From Hysterangium stoloniferum (Eukaryota; Basidiomycota; Agaricomycetes; Hysterangiales; Hysterangiaceae), in contig WHVD01000103.1 in the NCBI GenBank assembly GCA_015178975.1, positions 124,001-188,000 of the forward strand: a stretch of 64,000 nucleotides of DNA, in the 5' to 3' direction. The notes under the pieces were generated by a model, which was not told the DNA's origin, did no database searches, and was given only the letters and a program-made list of their open reading frames with translations. Shown piece after piece: positions 31,143 through 42,894 of this stretch. A program made the translations under genes and the position numbers. Position 1 is the stretch's first letter; every line of letters starts with the position of its first letter.

Positions 31143-33213
31143 GCCAGCCGCCACCTTGCGACTTACGATTGGGGTGCAAGACACTCGTTAAAACATAATG
31201 CTCATATATATATTGCCAGTGACGAAAACCCGCGCATTCAGCATTTATTATTGAGTAAATGATCGTTATGATAACCACCACCGATTTCTTCATTTATATT
31301 GAGAACAGTGACCCTTCTCTTGGAAATAAATTATCTTTATTGAAAAACCTTCTGTCCCTCGGACCCGTCCTCTAATGAGGTATTCCGAACATTCCAAGTC
31401 GCGCACTGGCTATTCTGTCAAACACTTGAGCCAAACCCCAGACCGACATTTTACGAACGACGAAGCTGCTTACTCAACTCGCATATGCTGTCAAGACATT
31501 TCACCCAAAACGAAGTTTGAAGAGTGAGATATTCAAGAGGATCCCCAAGACGCCAGTCAACATAGTCGACGTCTCCTTGGTCGTCACGTTCTATGCTGAA
31601 GGCATACGAAAATTCGGCATGGAAATACTCCATCACTTGGAGACGTGGACAAGCCAAAGCCATTATAGGCACGATGGCTCTACTAGTCATTCGCAAGGCG
31701 TCGTCCTCACTTGCTGTCTCATACACGCTAGTTAGGTCAGTAAGAACAGAAGAGTAGTCCCAACCCAAGTATTCGAGGTCTTGAAGTTTTGAAAAAAGTC
31801 GTGCAAGTGCTTCCTATAACCAAAGTATTATAATGGCAAACATTTAAGAGCCAAGTCACTGATTCCAAGGTGCTCGCCTGTAAGACTCACGAGAGTAAAT
31901 TCCCACTGCCTGTTATGGTCTTTTGAGAGTATAATCAATCGCTGTAATTTCGGAAATGCATCCACAAGGTTGTTCAGAACGACATCATCAATAACGGTCA
32001 GGGACTCGAGGTACAATGTTGTGAGGGGGATTCCTTCAAATATTTGGAGGAACTGGGCGATCTGGGTTGGCTCTACAACAGCGCCGTAAAGCGATACTTC
32101 TTTTAACGGCGCGTGCCTATCTTGGTGCATATTTTTCCAGCACTAGTGTTCAGTTGTTAGTTGATCCTAATGTGAATGAAAGCGAAGCCGAAATATTACC
32201 AAAAGGTTGATTACAATCTCTTCAAACCCATCATATATTTCCAACTCCCGTAACGTCCCCCAAGGTAATAATGTATTTGAAGGCAATGACAGAGGATCAT
32301 CACTGTCCGGAATGGCCAAAGCTTGGAGTTGTGGTGTGAGTGGGAGCAGGGAAAGAAGTGGGTGGTAATTGCTAATGCGGAGGTTTAATATATTTGTCGG
32401 AGCGAATGAAAGTAATTCCAATCGTGTTATGTCTGGTATAATAGCTGTTTGTAATAAAGGTTGTCGCAGAAGAGCGTTGACGATGTTGTTACAATCCGCA
32501 TTTGTATCAGGGGATTCAGATATATTGGGCAGATACACTCGCAGTAGGCGAAGGTTCTTGGCTTGATTGGCGAGTGGCAGCAAGGATAAAATCTCTACCT
32601 CGACACCTTGTTCCTGAACTTTGTCCCTATGGTAATATGCTATTGACAATGCACGAACATGACGGATATAATTTGATTTATTTTCAGTGGTATAATACCT
32701 CCACCCGGCGACGCGGTTTCCACGCCCAGGTTCCCTATCATCATAATCGAGATTGATCGCAGCCCATATCCTTGGTTCACAAATACGACAAATTTTTCGA
32801 CATACCAGTCGTAAATGTAGGATATCTCTCGGAGGGCCGAATACTACGCGTTCAGTATCAAATATGTCAGTTGTTGTTATGTCCTCAATGCCGTAGAAGT
32901 GAGGATTATCCAGTGCCACGTAACCAATGCAGGCCTCCAGAATTTCTTCAGGTAGGTCGAGAAGAGACTTCGACATATAGAAGAGGTTATGTATATAAAG
33001 TCGTGGATTACCCGGAATCTGCTTGGTGTCGTGAACTTGTAACTTCTCTTCAGGTGACCTTGGTCGGAGTTTAAAAAGTATGATGGCGTTCAATTCAATA
33101 CTAAACATTCCCGGTGACTCCATCATACAATATTCCAGTCATAACAAGTCAGCGGCTCACTAATGCTATGTAGTAGGCCAGGCAACTTGATATCCCACAT
33201 CTAAAATATCACT
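31143..33213 (-). repeat. 2-kb tandem duplication, copy 2
   Basis: Partner of 28572-30648. Its right end abuts the copia fossil starting about 33214. Confidence 0.9.
31451..32976 (-). CDS. F-box-like protein with Leu-rich C-terminal half (3 exons)
   Basis: Start ATG at 32976, chosen because MSKSLLDLPEEILEACIGYV is the F-box-like start and aligns with copy 1. Exons 32976-32200, 32142-31891 and 31813-31451 join in phase (donors GTAATA and GTGAGT, acceptors CACTAG and TTATAG; CTAAC branch site in intron 1) to give about 463 residues. The F-box-like segment is followed by PPRDILHLRLVCRKICRIC and then Leu-rich repeats of irregular length (LRLLRVYLPNI, LNLRISNYHPLLSLLPLTP, LYLESLTVIDD). By family it would be a substrate receptor of an SCF ubiquitin ligase in cytosol or nucleus; the target cannot be predicted. 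The frame can be extended upstream to 33126, but copy 1 does not support that start. Confidence 0.8.
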
Positions 33214-35847
33214 AATTCCTACAAGTAAAGGTTCTAGTTCAAAGAGAATAGGAATTGACTAAAGAGTTACAGGTTTTCTAGCTACGGTATTTATGTATGG
33301 AGGACAATAGGAAAAAAAGACAATGGTAATACTGGTAGTTATACTATAATATTCTGATTACGGACAAAAGAAATACTTCTTGGTCTTAATCACGTGTCAG
33401 TGTTTAGGCTTAACCGAGAAGTCTAGTTTGAGTGACGCGCAAGCCTAATCCAACACTCCTCCTGGCTAAGCGTTCTCTTCAGAGTTACAGAGTCAAAGGG
33501 CAATACATTGTTTCGTATGCATGATTCATGGAAGTGATTTTGTAAACATATCTGCCAAGTTATCCGCCAAAGCAAGTCGTCAGACTTCAATATCTCCGTC
33601 ACTAACATGTTCGCATATGTAACGATATCAGATGTCAATATGCTTTACTTGTGTGTTGCTTTTTGTATTCTTTGTTAATGATACAGCACCCGAGTTATCG
33701 TTCCAAAGCAGTGCCAGTCGCGATTGTGGATAGCCGATCTCATCCATGGCAGAATACATCCATAATATTTGCTTCATTGCCCGGGTAAGTGCCATATATT
33801 CAGCCTTGGTGGTCGAAAGTGCTACATTTGGCTGATACTGAGTACCCCATTCTGTCGGTCCCCTGGCTTGAATGAAAACATGTCCTGAACACAAATGACA
33901 ATTATCCAGTCCTCTCCAAAATCAGTGTCCACATATCCCACAGTGGAAGATCCTTGAACTTCCCTCCATAAGTGATTTTGTAATGCAGTGTACCCTTGAT
34001 ATATTTTGACAGAGTGGACACTGCATGGGACAAGTTGGGGTGCATGGCTGTCTGGGCATACATAATAGACCTGAGCAACTCATGGTAGGGTTTGTCTGCC
34101 ATGAGGCCATTCTTCTGATATTTTAGGTGCCATTTCATGCATAAGTGTGATTTCTGTTGGCAGTGGTGTCCCTCACAGGTTACAGTCAGACATTTTGAAT
34201 CTATCCAAAACTTGTTCAAGGTAAGCACATTGTGATATGCTAATTGTACCAGTGCCTCAGTCTCTGTTGATTTGGATTCCCAGTACTAAGTTCGCATCAC
34301 CCCCAAGTTCTTCATTTCATATTTCCATCCCAATTGTTTCATTGTGTGCATCACTTCTTCCATTGAGGATGAGATCCCGGTTGTATCATCTGTGTATGTG
34401 CTAGTTATTGTAATACAGATTACCATTTGCATGTCTTGATCTGACTGCCAGGTCTGCCCTCAACCTGTAGTATCCTAGTTCCCCTGTTTCCTCATTCAGG
34501 GCTTCCACCCAATTATATGCTCTTTCATAGTGCCATATAGGGTTTTATTGAGCCATCCTATCCTTCCTTCAACTTTTGCCCCATCTGGCAACTCAAAATA
34601 GGTGATTGCCTGTGGTGGTGTTCATACTTGGGTTGAATGTTGGGGAATTATGGGATCTGGTGGTGCTATACATAGGTATGTGTGATGCTACCATTGGGTC
34701 TTCATCTGGATTTGGGTTGATGGTTTCTTTTCCTGGTTCATCAAGTAGTTATTCTCACATTTTCCCCTTGCTCAGCAAGCCAGGTAGGTTTTGTTGCCTA
34801 CTCCCTTCTCAAAAATGATGTTCTGAGACCTCAGAATGCACCATGTTGATGGGTCATACAATTGATAGGCATCTCATCCAAAATATCTGGTTAAAATGTA
34901 TTTCATCAATCATGGGTCAAGTTTATTTAATCCACCATCCAGTTCTGTGGGTATCTTAGCATACACAAAACAGCCAATTGGTTGGAGGTGAGACACATTT
35001 GGCTTTCATCAGTGCCACAATTCAAAGGGTGTTTCAGATGGATGATGGGTTGCCAGAATGAGGTTTTGCAGGTATGTTATTGTTGATGCTATTTCACACC
35101 ACATGGATGCTGGCAGCCCTGTCTTGTGGAGTATAATGTGAACTTGTTCAATAATGGTCCTGTGTTCATGTTCAGCAACTCTGTTTGACTGTGATGAATA
35201 TGCTGTCATCATTTCATGGATGATTCCCCATTCTGTCAAGTATTTGTTCCAGAGTGTGTTACAAAATTCCATTCCTTCATCTGTGTGTATACATTTTATT
35301 GTCTGGTCTGCTGCTCCATTAAGGCAATGTTTTGTTTCATAGCATTTAAAGTTGTTGCAGCTTGTTTATCTGGTAAGAAATATCCTTTGATGTAACCAGA
35401 TGATCCATCAACCATTGACATCATGTATAGCTTCCCTCCAACAGATCTGACCTGTGATGGTCTCCATAAGTCTGTGTATGGTTGTTAAGAGTTGTGCATG
35501 GAGCTTATCGGAGGGTTTCCAGAGAAACCCATGGGAAAGCTGGTAGGACTTGGCTTCAGCTTATAGGCTGCACCCTCGTGAGATCATCTTGTCCAATTTC
35601 AAATGGGCAGACGGGAATCCCAGGGAGTCCAGGAGGGGTTGAGAGGTTGGGGAGTCGACTGCGGGAATCCCGCAGAAGTTGAGGTGTCAGCCAGAGATGA
35701 GTCAGGGGTCGAGATAGATAGGTTGGAGGTCAAGTGATAGATGGGTCAGAGCCTGTGGGCTCTGATGAGGTAAAGCGGTGTGTTTCAAAGAGGAGTTTAG
35801 AGCAGAAAATGTACTTGAGATCACTGGGGAGAATCTAAGCTGATTTT

Positions 35848-36008
35848 TGTTAGAATGAAGAAGGGAGGTGGATGTGAAACACAAGAAGTGTGAGAGCTCA
35901 GACACAGGCACAGACATGAACGAGTGAATGCAAATTTCACCAGCGCGCACTATGGACCCACAATGGTACACAACTTGTAACTACTGTGCTGAGTCACTAA
36001 ATCTAACA
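35848..36008 (-). repeat. LTR of Gag-only element (left)
   Basis: 161 bp, TGTTAGAATG to AAATCTAACA. Confidence 0.95.
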
Positions 36009-36061
36009 CTCCCACCTGATGAGACACATATCTAAGTAATAACTCCCACCAGACAAAATAC

Positions 36062-37038
36062 TCAAATCCTAAGAATAAATCTGGGGGGACTAGAAGAAGG
36101 AGATGAGGGTGGTGAAGACTTGTATGAATATTTATTAACAGTGGTGGAAGATAAAACTTGTTCTGTTTGATGAGCAGTGTTAGTAGAGGAGGAGGCAAAA
36201 TATGGTGGCTTTGGAGGATCACTTATGACCCATTCCCTGACTTCTTGGGGCATGTTGTAGACACAAAATGCAGCAATGTGACCTGGGCAACCACAACGGT
36301 GACAGTGACCTTCATTGGTAGGATCACACCAATGAAAACCTTTGTCATCTTCTAAAATAGATGGTGGAGTAGTGTCTGACCTAGAAAACTGACCAGGTTG
36401 TTTTTGAACATTCTCATGCTTTGGACCAGCTGCATATGCAACATTGATTGGCTCAGATTTGATGGCAATGGCGGAGGAAGCTGAACCAATGAGAATCCCT
36501 TTGGTATCAGAAAGAGAGGGTTCAGATTTGGCAGTGAGAATAGAAGTACAAATGGTGTGGTAGGAAGGGTGAAGGTTCATGAGGAGGACATCCAATGTTT
36601 GACAATCATCAATAACACAACCTAAAGATATAAGGTTCTGGCAAGCACTTTTGATAGCATGGATGTAAATGTCAATGGATTTAGAAGGATCATGCTTGAT
36701 ATGATAGAAATCCTCACAACATTTGAAACAATGTGCCATTGTAGACCTCTGGAAGTGTTCCCTCACTGCTTTCCAAGCACTAAAACTGAAGTCTGCCCTA
36801 TAACCAAATACTGCAACTCATCACTAATAGTAGACCAGATGATGGCTGCCATTTCCTTAACTGTTTGCACAGAAGCAGTAGGGGATGTGGGAGCCACAAT
36901 ATCTTCATCATCTGTAATCCAAAAAGCACCAGCACCTACAAAGACCATAGATATTGCATCTCTCCATTTGGAATAATTGTCTTCTGTACAGAGAGGAACT
37001 TTGGCTATGATAGGAGTGAGGAAGTTGGGCAAAGTCAT
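36062..37038 (-). pseudogene. gag: copia-type Gag of the Gag-only element
   Basis: Starts MTLPNFLTPIIAKVPLCTED with the NYSKWRDAI motif usual near the start of copia Gags, then the UBN2-like helical region (MREHFQRSTMAHCFKC, IHAIKSACQNLISLGCVIDD, LLMNLHPSYHTI). A zinc knuckle CHRCGCPGHIAAFC and a Ser/Pro-rich tail follow. About 320 residues in total, a normal copia Gag length. Gag would bind RNA and assemble particles; enzymes would have to come from another element. Fossil or near-fossil. Confidence 0.85.
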
Positions 37039-37144
37039 GATGCTGGGAGAGTGATGCTACGGGTGGTGGTGAAATGATAGGGCTAACAAGAAGAAGTTTG
37101 GTGGTAACTTTGGTGTTATTTAGTAAGAGCCAGGGCCCATAACC

Positions 37145-37305
37145 TGTTAGAATGAAGAAGGAAGGTGGATGTGAAACACAAGAAGTGTGAGAGCTCAGAC
37201 ACAGACACAGACACGAACGAGCGAATGCAAATTTCACCAGCATGCACTACGGACCCACAATGGTACACAACTTGTAGCTACTGTGCCGAGTCACTAAATC
37301 TAACA
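37145..37305 (-). repeat. LTR of Gag-only element (right)
   Basis: 161 bp, same termini; followed by the ATTTT duplication. On the minus strand the next bases inward, GGTTATGGGCCC, are where a primer-binding site would lie. Confidence 0.95.
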
Positions 37306-39289
37306 ATTTTCTGACTGGATTGTATGTACAACATCTGCCAGACTATATAGACTGTGGAATGTATACATCCCAAATCCAGTAATAATGAAAACTAAACCAG
37401 CAAACATGAAATGAGATAAGTAAACACCAAACTTGGTGTTAGGAATGGAATGGAGTGGGTCTGAATCGTGACAGGTCATTAAACCACAATGGGAATGGAG
37501 TGGGAGTGGAGTCTGAATCATGACAGGTCATTTGACCATAATGGGAATGGGGCTCAGTTAGAGAGCTGTTGGGTTTTCCGAGCAGAGTCTGATGACTGGT
37601 GCATGGGACAGGGTCAGAGATAGACAGGAGTGGGTTCCAGCAGGTATTCTGGTGACTGATACATGAAGTAATGAAAGTCGAGCATGGACAGGTCTGACAT
37701 CCAGAGTCTGGCAGGTATTCTGGTAAGCTGATAATTGGTGTGTGTAGGGTGTGGGTCCATATAAGTTAGTGCTTGGAGTCTGGTGGGTTTTCCAGTCGTA
37801 ACAATGGTCATCCCCCAATATGTGTTTCCCAGCTGTCATTTATGTGGAAGGGATGGTGAGTGTGCTTTCCCATAATGCAATCCTTGCATATTCCTGGATT
37901 CATATCATAAGTTGTAATATCCAGTCCTCTCACTGTATTGTTTCATTTCATCTGGCTAATCATTTGATAGTTTATGTCCCAATCAACAATGCCACATATT
38001 GATGTCAACCAGTTTCATATGGAATTTTGTTGCACATGCTGTGACCTCTCTTTTGGTAGGCAGGTCATCTTGTCAAGTCTGGTAGTCAGGTGGATGCATA
38101 TCTACCTCATACATGGTACCGATACCCTTCCCACTCATGAAAGGCTTGTTGTCTTTATTGATGAATATGACCTTTCCTCCTCCAAAGATCAAGTGACATC
38201 CCACTTTATTGAGGTGCCCAATGGATATGAGGTTATGTGATAGATTGGGTGTGTGTAGGGAATTCTTGAAACTAATGTTTGATATATCTCCCTTCAAAGA
38301 GCACCTTTTTGTTGACAGTCCTGGTACCAAGTATCTGGAATGTTCCCCCTGCAGTTGCAATGGTCCCTTGCTTTCCATTGAAAGATGTGTAAGTTGTGAA
38401 ATTGCTGATGTCAGTGAAGCAGTGATCACTTGCTATGGAGTCTCCATAGGTAAGTGTGCACCTATGGTCAGTTATAGTGGCTTGGGTCATAACAGCATAG
38501 AACTTGTTTTCCAAAATGTCAGTCATGGATTGTGTGGATACAATGACAATATTTGTTGTTGGGTGTGCATTTCTACCTTTGCATTTGGTTGGTTGTTGGC
38601 ATTTCCCTTCTTTCTCCACCAATCAGGGTACTGGCCTTCCATCCTCCTCCTGGTTTGAAACACCTCTCTATCATGTGGCCAATCCCTCAACATGCTGGGT
38701 TTGAACAGGTTAGTGTGCTTCTTGTTGCTTTAAGCATTGTGGCTAGGACATGTGTGGTTTCCATGGTGGATAGCATCATACATAGTGAGTCATGCAATTA
38801 CTTCCACAGATGTCTTTTGATCATAAAGGGTACTGATGTATGTATATGGACCATTCTCCAGGCATTGATCCCAGTATGATTGTCCTAAAATCCGAGTCAT
38901 TGATCTTACTTCCCTGCCAATTGCCTTTTACCAAGCTTCTTGAAGAACCGCAAAGTGTGCAGTTATATCTGTGCCATATTCATATTTAATGGTCCATAAC
39001 ATGTTTTCAGCATTTAACCTTCCTGTGTCTGACACCACATCATAGGTCATTGTAAGTGCTTTCCAAGCTTTGGCTGCAGACTGTGATGATTTAATCCTGA
39101 ATCCCAGAGGGTTCCTCACATTAAGTGCAATCATACTTTTTGCATATGCATTATGTTGATCCCACTCTTCTATAGTTGGCATCTTGGATCCCCAGTAGCT
39201 TGTTGCTGTAACTTGACATGTTGTTGTCAAGTAACTGCTGTGAAATACAAAGTTTTGGTGTAAACCTAGAACACATGTCATTTACAAGT

Positions 39290-39788
39290 TACATTCTGTT
39301 ATTTCAGACTTTAGTAAGTTTATTTGAGCATTAATATTACTCAAGGAAGGACTAAAACTAAGGATATGGCAATTAAAGTGGTGCACAAGGTATTTTTCAC
39401 CAGGAAATTGTACACTAGATGTAACAGTTCTCATGTTTTGATAATCTAATGTCAAATATAATTTTAGTTTGATAATTTACAATATAAAATTCATAAAGTA
39501 TCTGCTTAATTTGCAAAAAGAAACATGTCACGGCACTTGCGTGGCAGCACGACACCCTGCATGGCATTTTCCTAATGCCCCTTCATAACACAGGGACTAA
39601 TGGAAGGATGCATCCCTTTTAGGCAGCAGAGGACTGACAGTCATTGGGCAACAGTGGATGTTGACTTTGATGAGCTTCACAGCTCTGTCAATAAACTGGT
39701 GTAGTAGTTACATGCAGCTGAAAGTAAAAATTAGCTTTCAGTAGTAGGTTAAATTTTAAGTGTTCTTTTTTGTTACAATATACACAAG
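39290..39788. other. non-coding stretch
   Basis: AT-rich; no gene, repeat pair or LTR recognised. It may contain the lost 5' end of the copia fossil. Confidence 0.35.
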
Positions 39789-41460
39789 CTATTTAGTACA
39801 AGATAAAGACAACGGGAAAAAGGCAAAAAGAGCAGATAAAAGAGGTATGAGGGGCTCATATCCTCCTATGGCTTTTGCATACTCACTCACTAATAATGGC
39901 AGAGCATTCTCAATGGCTTTGGCTGGAACCAAACAATGAAGCAGAGAATGTGCATTGTGAGACCTGACAGCCATCCTCCTTTCCTTGTGGTTTGGCTCAT
40001 TGGGCCCAACAACAGGAACCGAGTCTTTTAATGTTTCTCTGACATGTTGAATCCCAGCCTTTACTTGCAGTATCAATAGGCTAATGTCAATGGTGACTTG
40101 GAATTCTGGTAAAGTCACCCCAAGTGTGCCTGCCCTCCTTGATTATCGTAATGGATAATTCTTGAATTGTTGTATCCTCAGAGGGGAGTCAATATTATCA
40201 TACTGGGGATTATCATTTCACTCACATTGAGGCATGGAGATGGACTTCTCATGAGACCTCATATTAAAATCCCAGGCCACAGTAGTTTGCAAAATTTCTC
40301 TAGAATAGTACATTCATGGCCCCAATCAAAGTAAAGCTCACAAAGGTGTGACAGCTTTCCAATATTTGCAGCCTTCGTCCACAGGGTAGCAAACCCTTGA
40401 AGAGACTGATTGTACCTTTCTGACATCAATGGGTTGCTATAGAGCTCCAAGATTGTCATATCCGGGAACCCGATGGGTAGAGCCTTGGAAGGTTGTGGAT
40501 ACTTATGTGGCAGCCTTCCACTTTTATTGGCTCGAAGTTCATCCACAAGTGACTTGCACCAGCCAGGGAGAAATTATTCCAGCTGTATAGGTGAGTACTT
40601 GTGTATGAATGGCATTGCCTAGACTTGTACCAAAGCTGGCTTGTGCTAAGCCCATAGCTATCTCAATTCCCATGCCTGGTATGTAGGACTATGATGAGAT
40701 AAGCTAAGGTCTGAAATATGAAGAATGGAAGTGACACACAGTGCTGTAATCACCACAAAATAAGGCTATAAGAAGAAATGCATCTTGGTCCAAGCCAAAT
40801 TTGGGATGCTCCAGAATTTTGTTTGCCTTGAATACATAGGCATGGTTTGTATTGTGCTTCTGGGCACCATTATAGGCTGTATGTTCATTTATAATTGCAG
40901 AGAAACTACAGATAACAGTTTTAGCTCTCCAAACAAGGTTGTCCCCATTATTGGTGATGACAACATCAATAATGTGAATTTTATTCAGGTAAGCTAGTTT
41001 GGCTTTGGCTTCCCTGGGAGCCTATCATAATAATTTATAGAGTCAATTTCCCTGTTAAAGGGAAACTTACAGTGCAGTAGTCAAACCCAATGCATCCAAC
41101 ATCTTTCACAAACTGTTGAGGAGTTGATGGTCCCTCTGTTTGATTGTTCACCCTCTTTTCATATTGGGACATTATGGACTATCAAACATGAAAAGAGATA
41201 GCAAGTTTCAAGATTCTTATGAAAAATTAATTGAAGTGTGAAGTTAATATGATCTAAACACAGTGCACTTGCAGCAACAAGAGAAGAGAACTTGCATGAC
41301 TGTATTTTCCCTTGTTGTGCAGACCTTGCTTCATAGAGCCATATGTAAGTATCAATGCGAACTCTATATCCACCACTGGGGTTTTGACTTGGTGCCAACC
41401 CATCCTCGATGGCTATATTAAGTACTGACTGACTTCTTGCAGCTGGAGCAAGGACCTTAA
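39789..41460 (-). pseudogene. XPG/FEN1-like nuclease, Agaricomycete type, active site decayed
   Basis: Minus-strand exons match this structure-specific nuclease family in order: VLAPAARSQSVLNIAIEDGL with YRVRIDTYIWLYEA (about 41458-41300), FVKDVGCIGFDYCT (ends 41071), APREAKAKLAYLNKI with VVITNNGDNLVW (from 41021), AYVFKANKILEHPKFGLDQD (about 40850), the ELYSNP and LCELYFDWGHECTI block (40546-40259), and a C-terminal part (40118-39789). The intron 41070-41022 has a GTAAGT donor. Relatives read APGEAEAELA and SDDVD; here one metal-binding Glu is Lys and one metal-binding Asp is Asn. The MGVPGLW-type N-terminus is not found. It probably no longer cuts DNA. Confidence 0.7.
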
Positions 41461-41985
41461 AACATCAAACAACATGTCAGTGTGTTGCTGGACATAGATG
41501 AAAACTGGGATACCTCCCAAAAGCCTCAAATTCCCATAATAAGATTGAACTGTGATGTGGGCAAACTAAAAAGAGAAACTGAAAAGTCCAAAATCAGGAT
41601 AGGGGCTCACAGAGTCATTGTTTTTCCCGAGACACACTTGCAATCTAACTCATATTTGAAAGGTCTATTAGACTGGATCCATGTGAAGCTGAATGATTAC
41701 ATTGAAAGATAAGTATGATGGAACCTCTAGGAGAGAATAAATGTAAAAAAAAAATATTAGTATTATCATTATTATGATTTTTTAAATGTTGCAGCAGAAG
41801 CAAACACAAGATCAGTATTGGCTCCACCACCCTTGCTTAGATACCTTGCCAATGTGCCTAGTGTAGAAAATCATTGTCCATATGTTATCTTCAAGAACTT
41901 GAGGGCCTTGGGGAATACTCCACTGTGGCTTATTAGCCAGTTTCTAAATCACAGATGTTAGCTTTCGACACCTCCCTGCTTCTGT
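41461..41985. other. no clear gene
   Basis: It may include the 5' end of the XPG-like gene. A stretch of AAAAAAAAATATTAGTATTATCATT near 41740 is non-coding. Nothing else seen. Confidence 0.3.
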
Positions 41986-41987
41986 CA

Positions 41988-42410
41988 TTACCCTATGGAC
42001 ACTTCTATGCCATGCTGGTTTTGAGAAATACTCATAAAGCACATGAACTGGCGGGCAACCATTAATTCCGACAGCCCATTCTGTCCATGCATCATCATAT
42101 GTTTGGATTTTTGAAAAGGCATAGTGTGGAAGTTCTCGGCATCATAATCCCAGTGATGTGCTTGAATTTGGTCTGCAGTGAACTTACCAAACAGTGCTTG
42201 CCATTTTGCAATGTGTACTCTCTCATCCAGGCTGTTCAGCACAGATACACCTGGAAGAGCCTGAGGCAAGGGTGTGATTGTGGCTGGATGCATGAGATTT
42301 TTGACATTAAAATTGGGTATATCAGGTTCAGGCCCAGCTTCCCTAGGGACATTCAATGTGTTAGCATTCTTGAAGTGATTGATCATCATCACCTGTGGTA
42401 TTAATTCCAA
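41988..42410 (-). CDS. hypothetical protein fragment
   Basis: Open for 140 codons on the minus strand with ordinary amino-acid composition, containing LDERVHIAKWQALFGKFTAD and HHWDYDAENFHTMPFQKSK. It ends at a stop at 41988. Continuation beyond 41985 toward 41880 (a WSIPQGPQVLEDN-like stretch) suggests further exons. Not recognised. It lies immediately upstream of, and on the same strand as, the XPG-like gene, so it may be a separate decayed gene. Confidence 0.35.
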   Translation of the reverse strand: MELIPQVMMINHFKNANTLNVPREAGPEPDIPNFNVKNLMHPATITPLPQALPGVSVLNSLDERVHIAKWQALFGKFTADQIQAHHWDYDAENFHTMPFQKSKHMMMHGQNGLSELMVARQFMCFMSISQNQHGIEVSIG

Positions 42411-42894
42411 CGAAGTGGAAATGAAGTCGGGAGTACAACACAGAAGGCAAATCGGGAACTTAACTTATAATTGGGCATGATGGCCTAAGAGGAACCGGAG
42501 TTCATTATTTATAGAATCTGCCCATACTGGTTTCAGGAAGCCGGGATTGGGTTCGTTGAGAACTTGTACAGTGGAAATAGTCGGATATCGTGGTAACAAT
42601 CTTGTACTGTCTTAAATCTCCGTTAATATCAGGGGTTTCTAAATTGTTGTCTTGTTTTTACATAATGTCTCTTCCTAAGCGAGAGCGCCTATTAACGAAA
42701 ACGAGGCTGTGGTATTAAGATCTAAACATACCATTACAAGGATTCGTTCACCGTGTCCATCTTGCCCGTCCATGTAGCCATGCGCCATAAAAGGGAGCGG
42801 AACCCCCTGTTCATCACTTTCAACCCCTCCCCAACTCCTTCGACCTTTGGCATTATGGCATCGTAAGAATACCTCTCCTTACTTCATTGTATGC
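42411..42894. other. intergenic
   Basis: No ORF or repeat pair of note. A CT-rich stretch with TATAAAA-like GCCATAAAAGGG lies at about 42783-42794. Confidence 0.35.

Larger units (their letters stand above)
35848..37305 (-). mobile_element. Gag-only LTR element nested in a solo LTR
   Basis: 1458 bp: LTRs 35848-36008 and 37145-37305 (161 bp each, 9 transitions apart), exact 5-bp duplication ATTTT (35843-35847, 37306-37310). The interior encodes only a copia-type Gag on the minus strand; no protease, integrase, RT or RNase H and no room for them. This matches what is called a TR-GAG element in plants. It looks nearly whole, with about one interruption in gag. LTR ends resemble the TRIM-like element at 25637-26492. 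Confidence 0.92.
35483..37803 (+). mobile_element. solo LTR inserted in the copia fossil, itself interrupted
   Basis: Runs from TGTTAAGAG to CGTAACA, flanked by an exact 5-bp duplication ATGGT (35478-35482, 37804-37808). About 860 bp of LTR sequence remain once the nested element 35848-37305 is set aside. It contains the shared motif (GGCTTCAGCTTATAGGCTGC, about 35553) and is the same family as 47895-48938. No internal gypsy coding region is present. Confidence 0.9.
33214..39285 (-). mobile_element. Ty1/copia fossil with nested insertions
   Basis: Minus strand: Gag (about 39280-38560; YWGSKMPTIEEWDQHNAYAK, GIGHMIERCFKPGGG), protease and pre-integrase region (38560-38070; LHTPNLSHNLISIGHLNKVG), integrase part (35272-35009), RT remnants (about 34900-33900), RNase H (33894-33628; GTQYQPNVALSTTKAEYMAL, NDNSGAVSLTKN), 3' LTR about 33455-33214 (TGTTGGATTAGGC). 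It is related to the plus-strand copia at 52.6 kb. Many breaks. It is interrupted by a solo LTR at 35483-37803, so the copia is older than that insertion. Confidence 0.85.
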
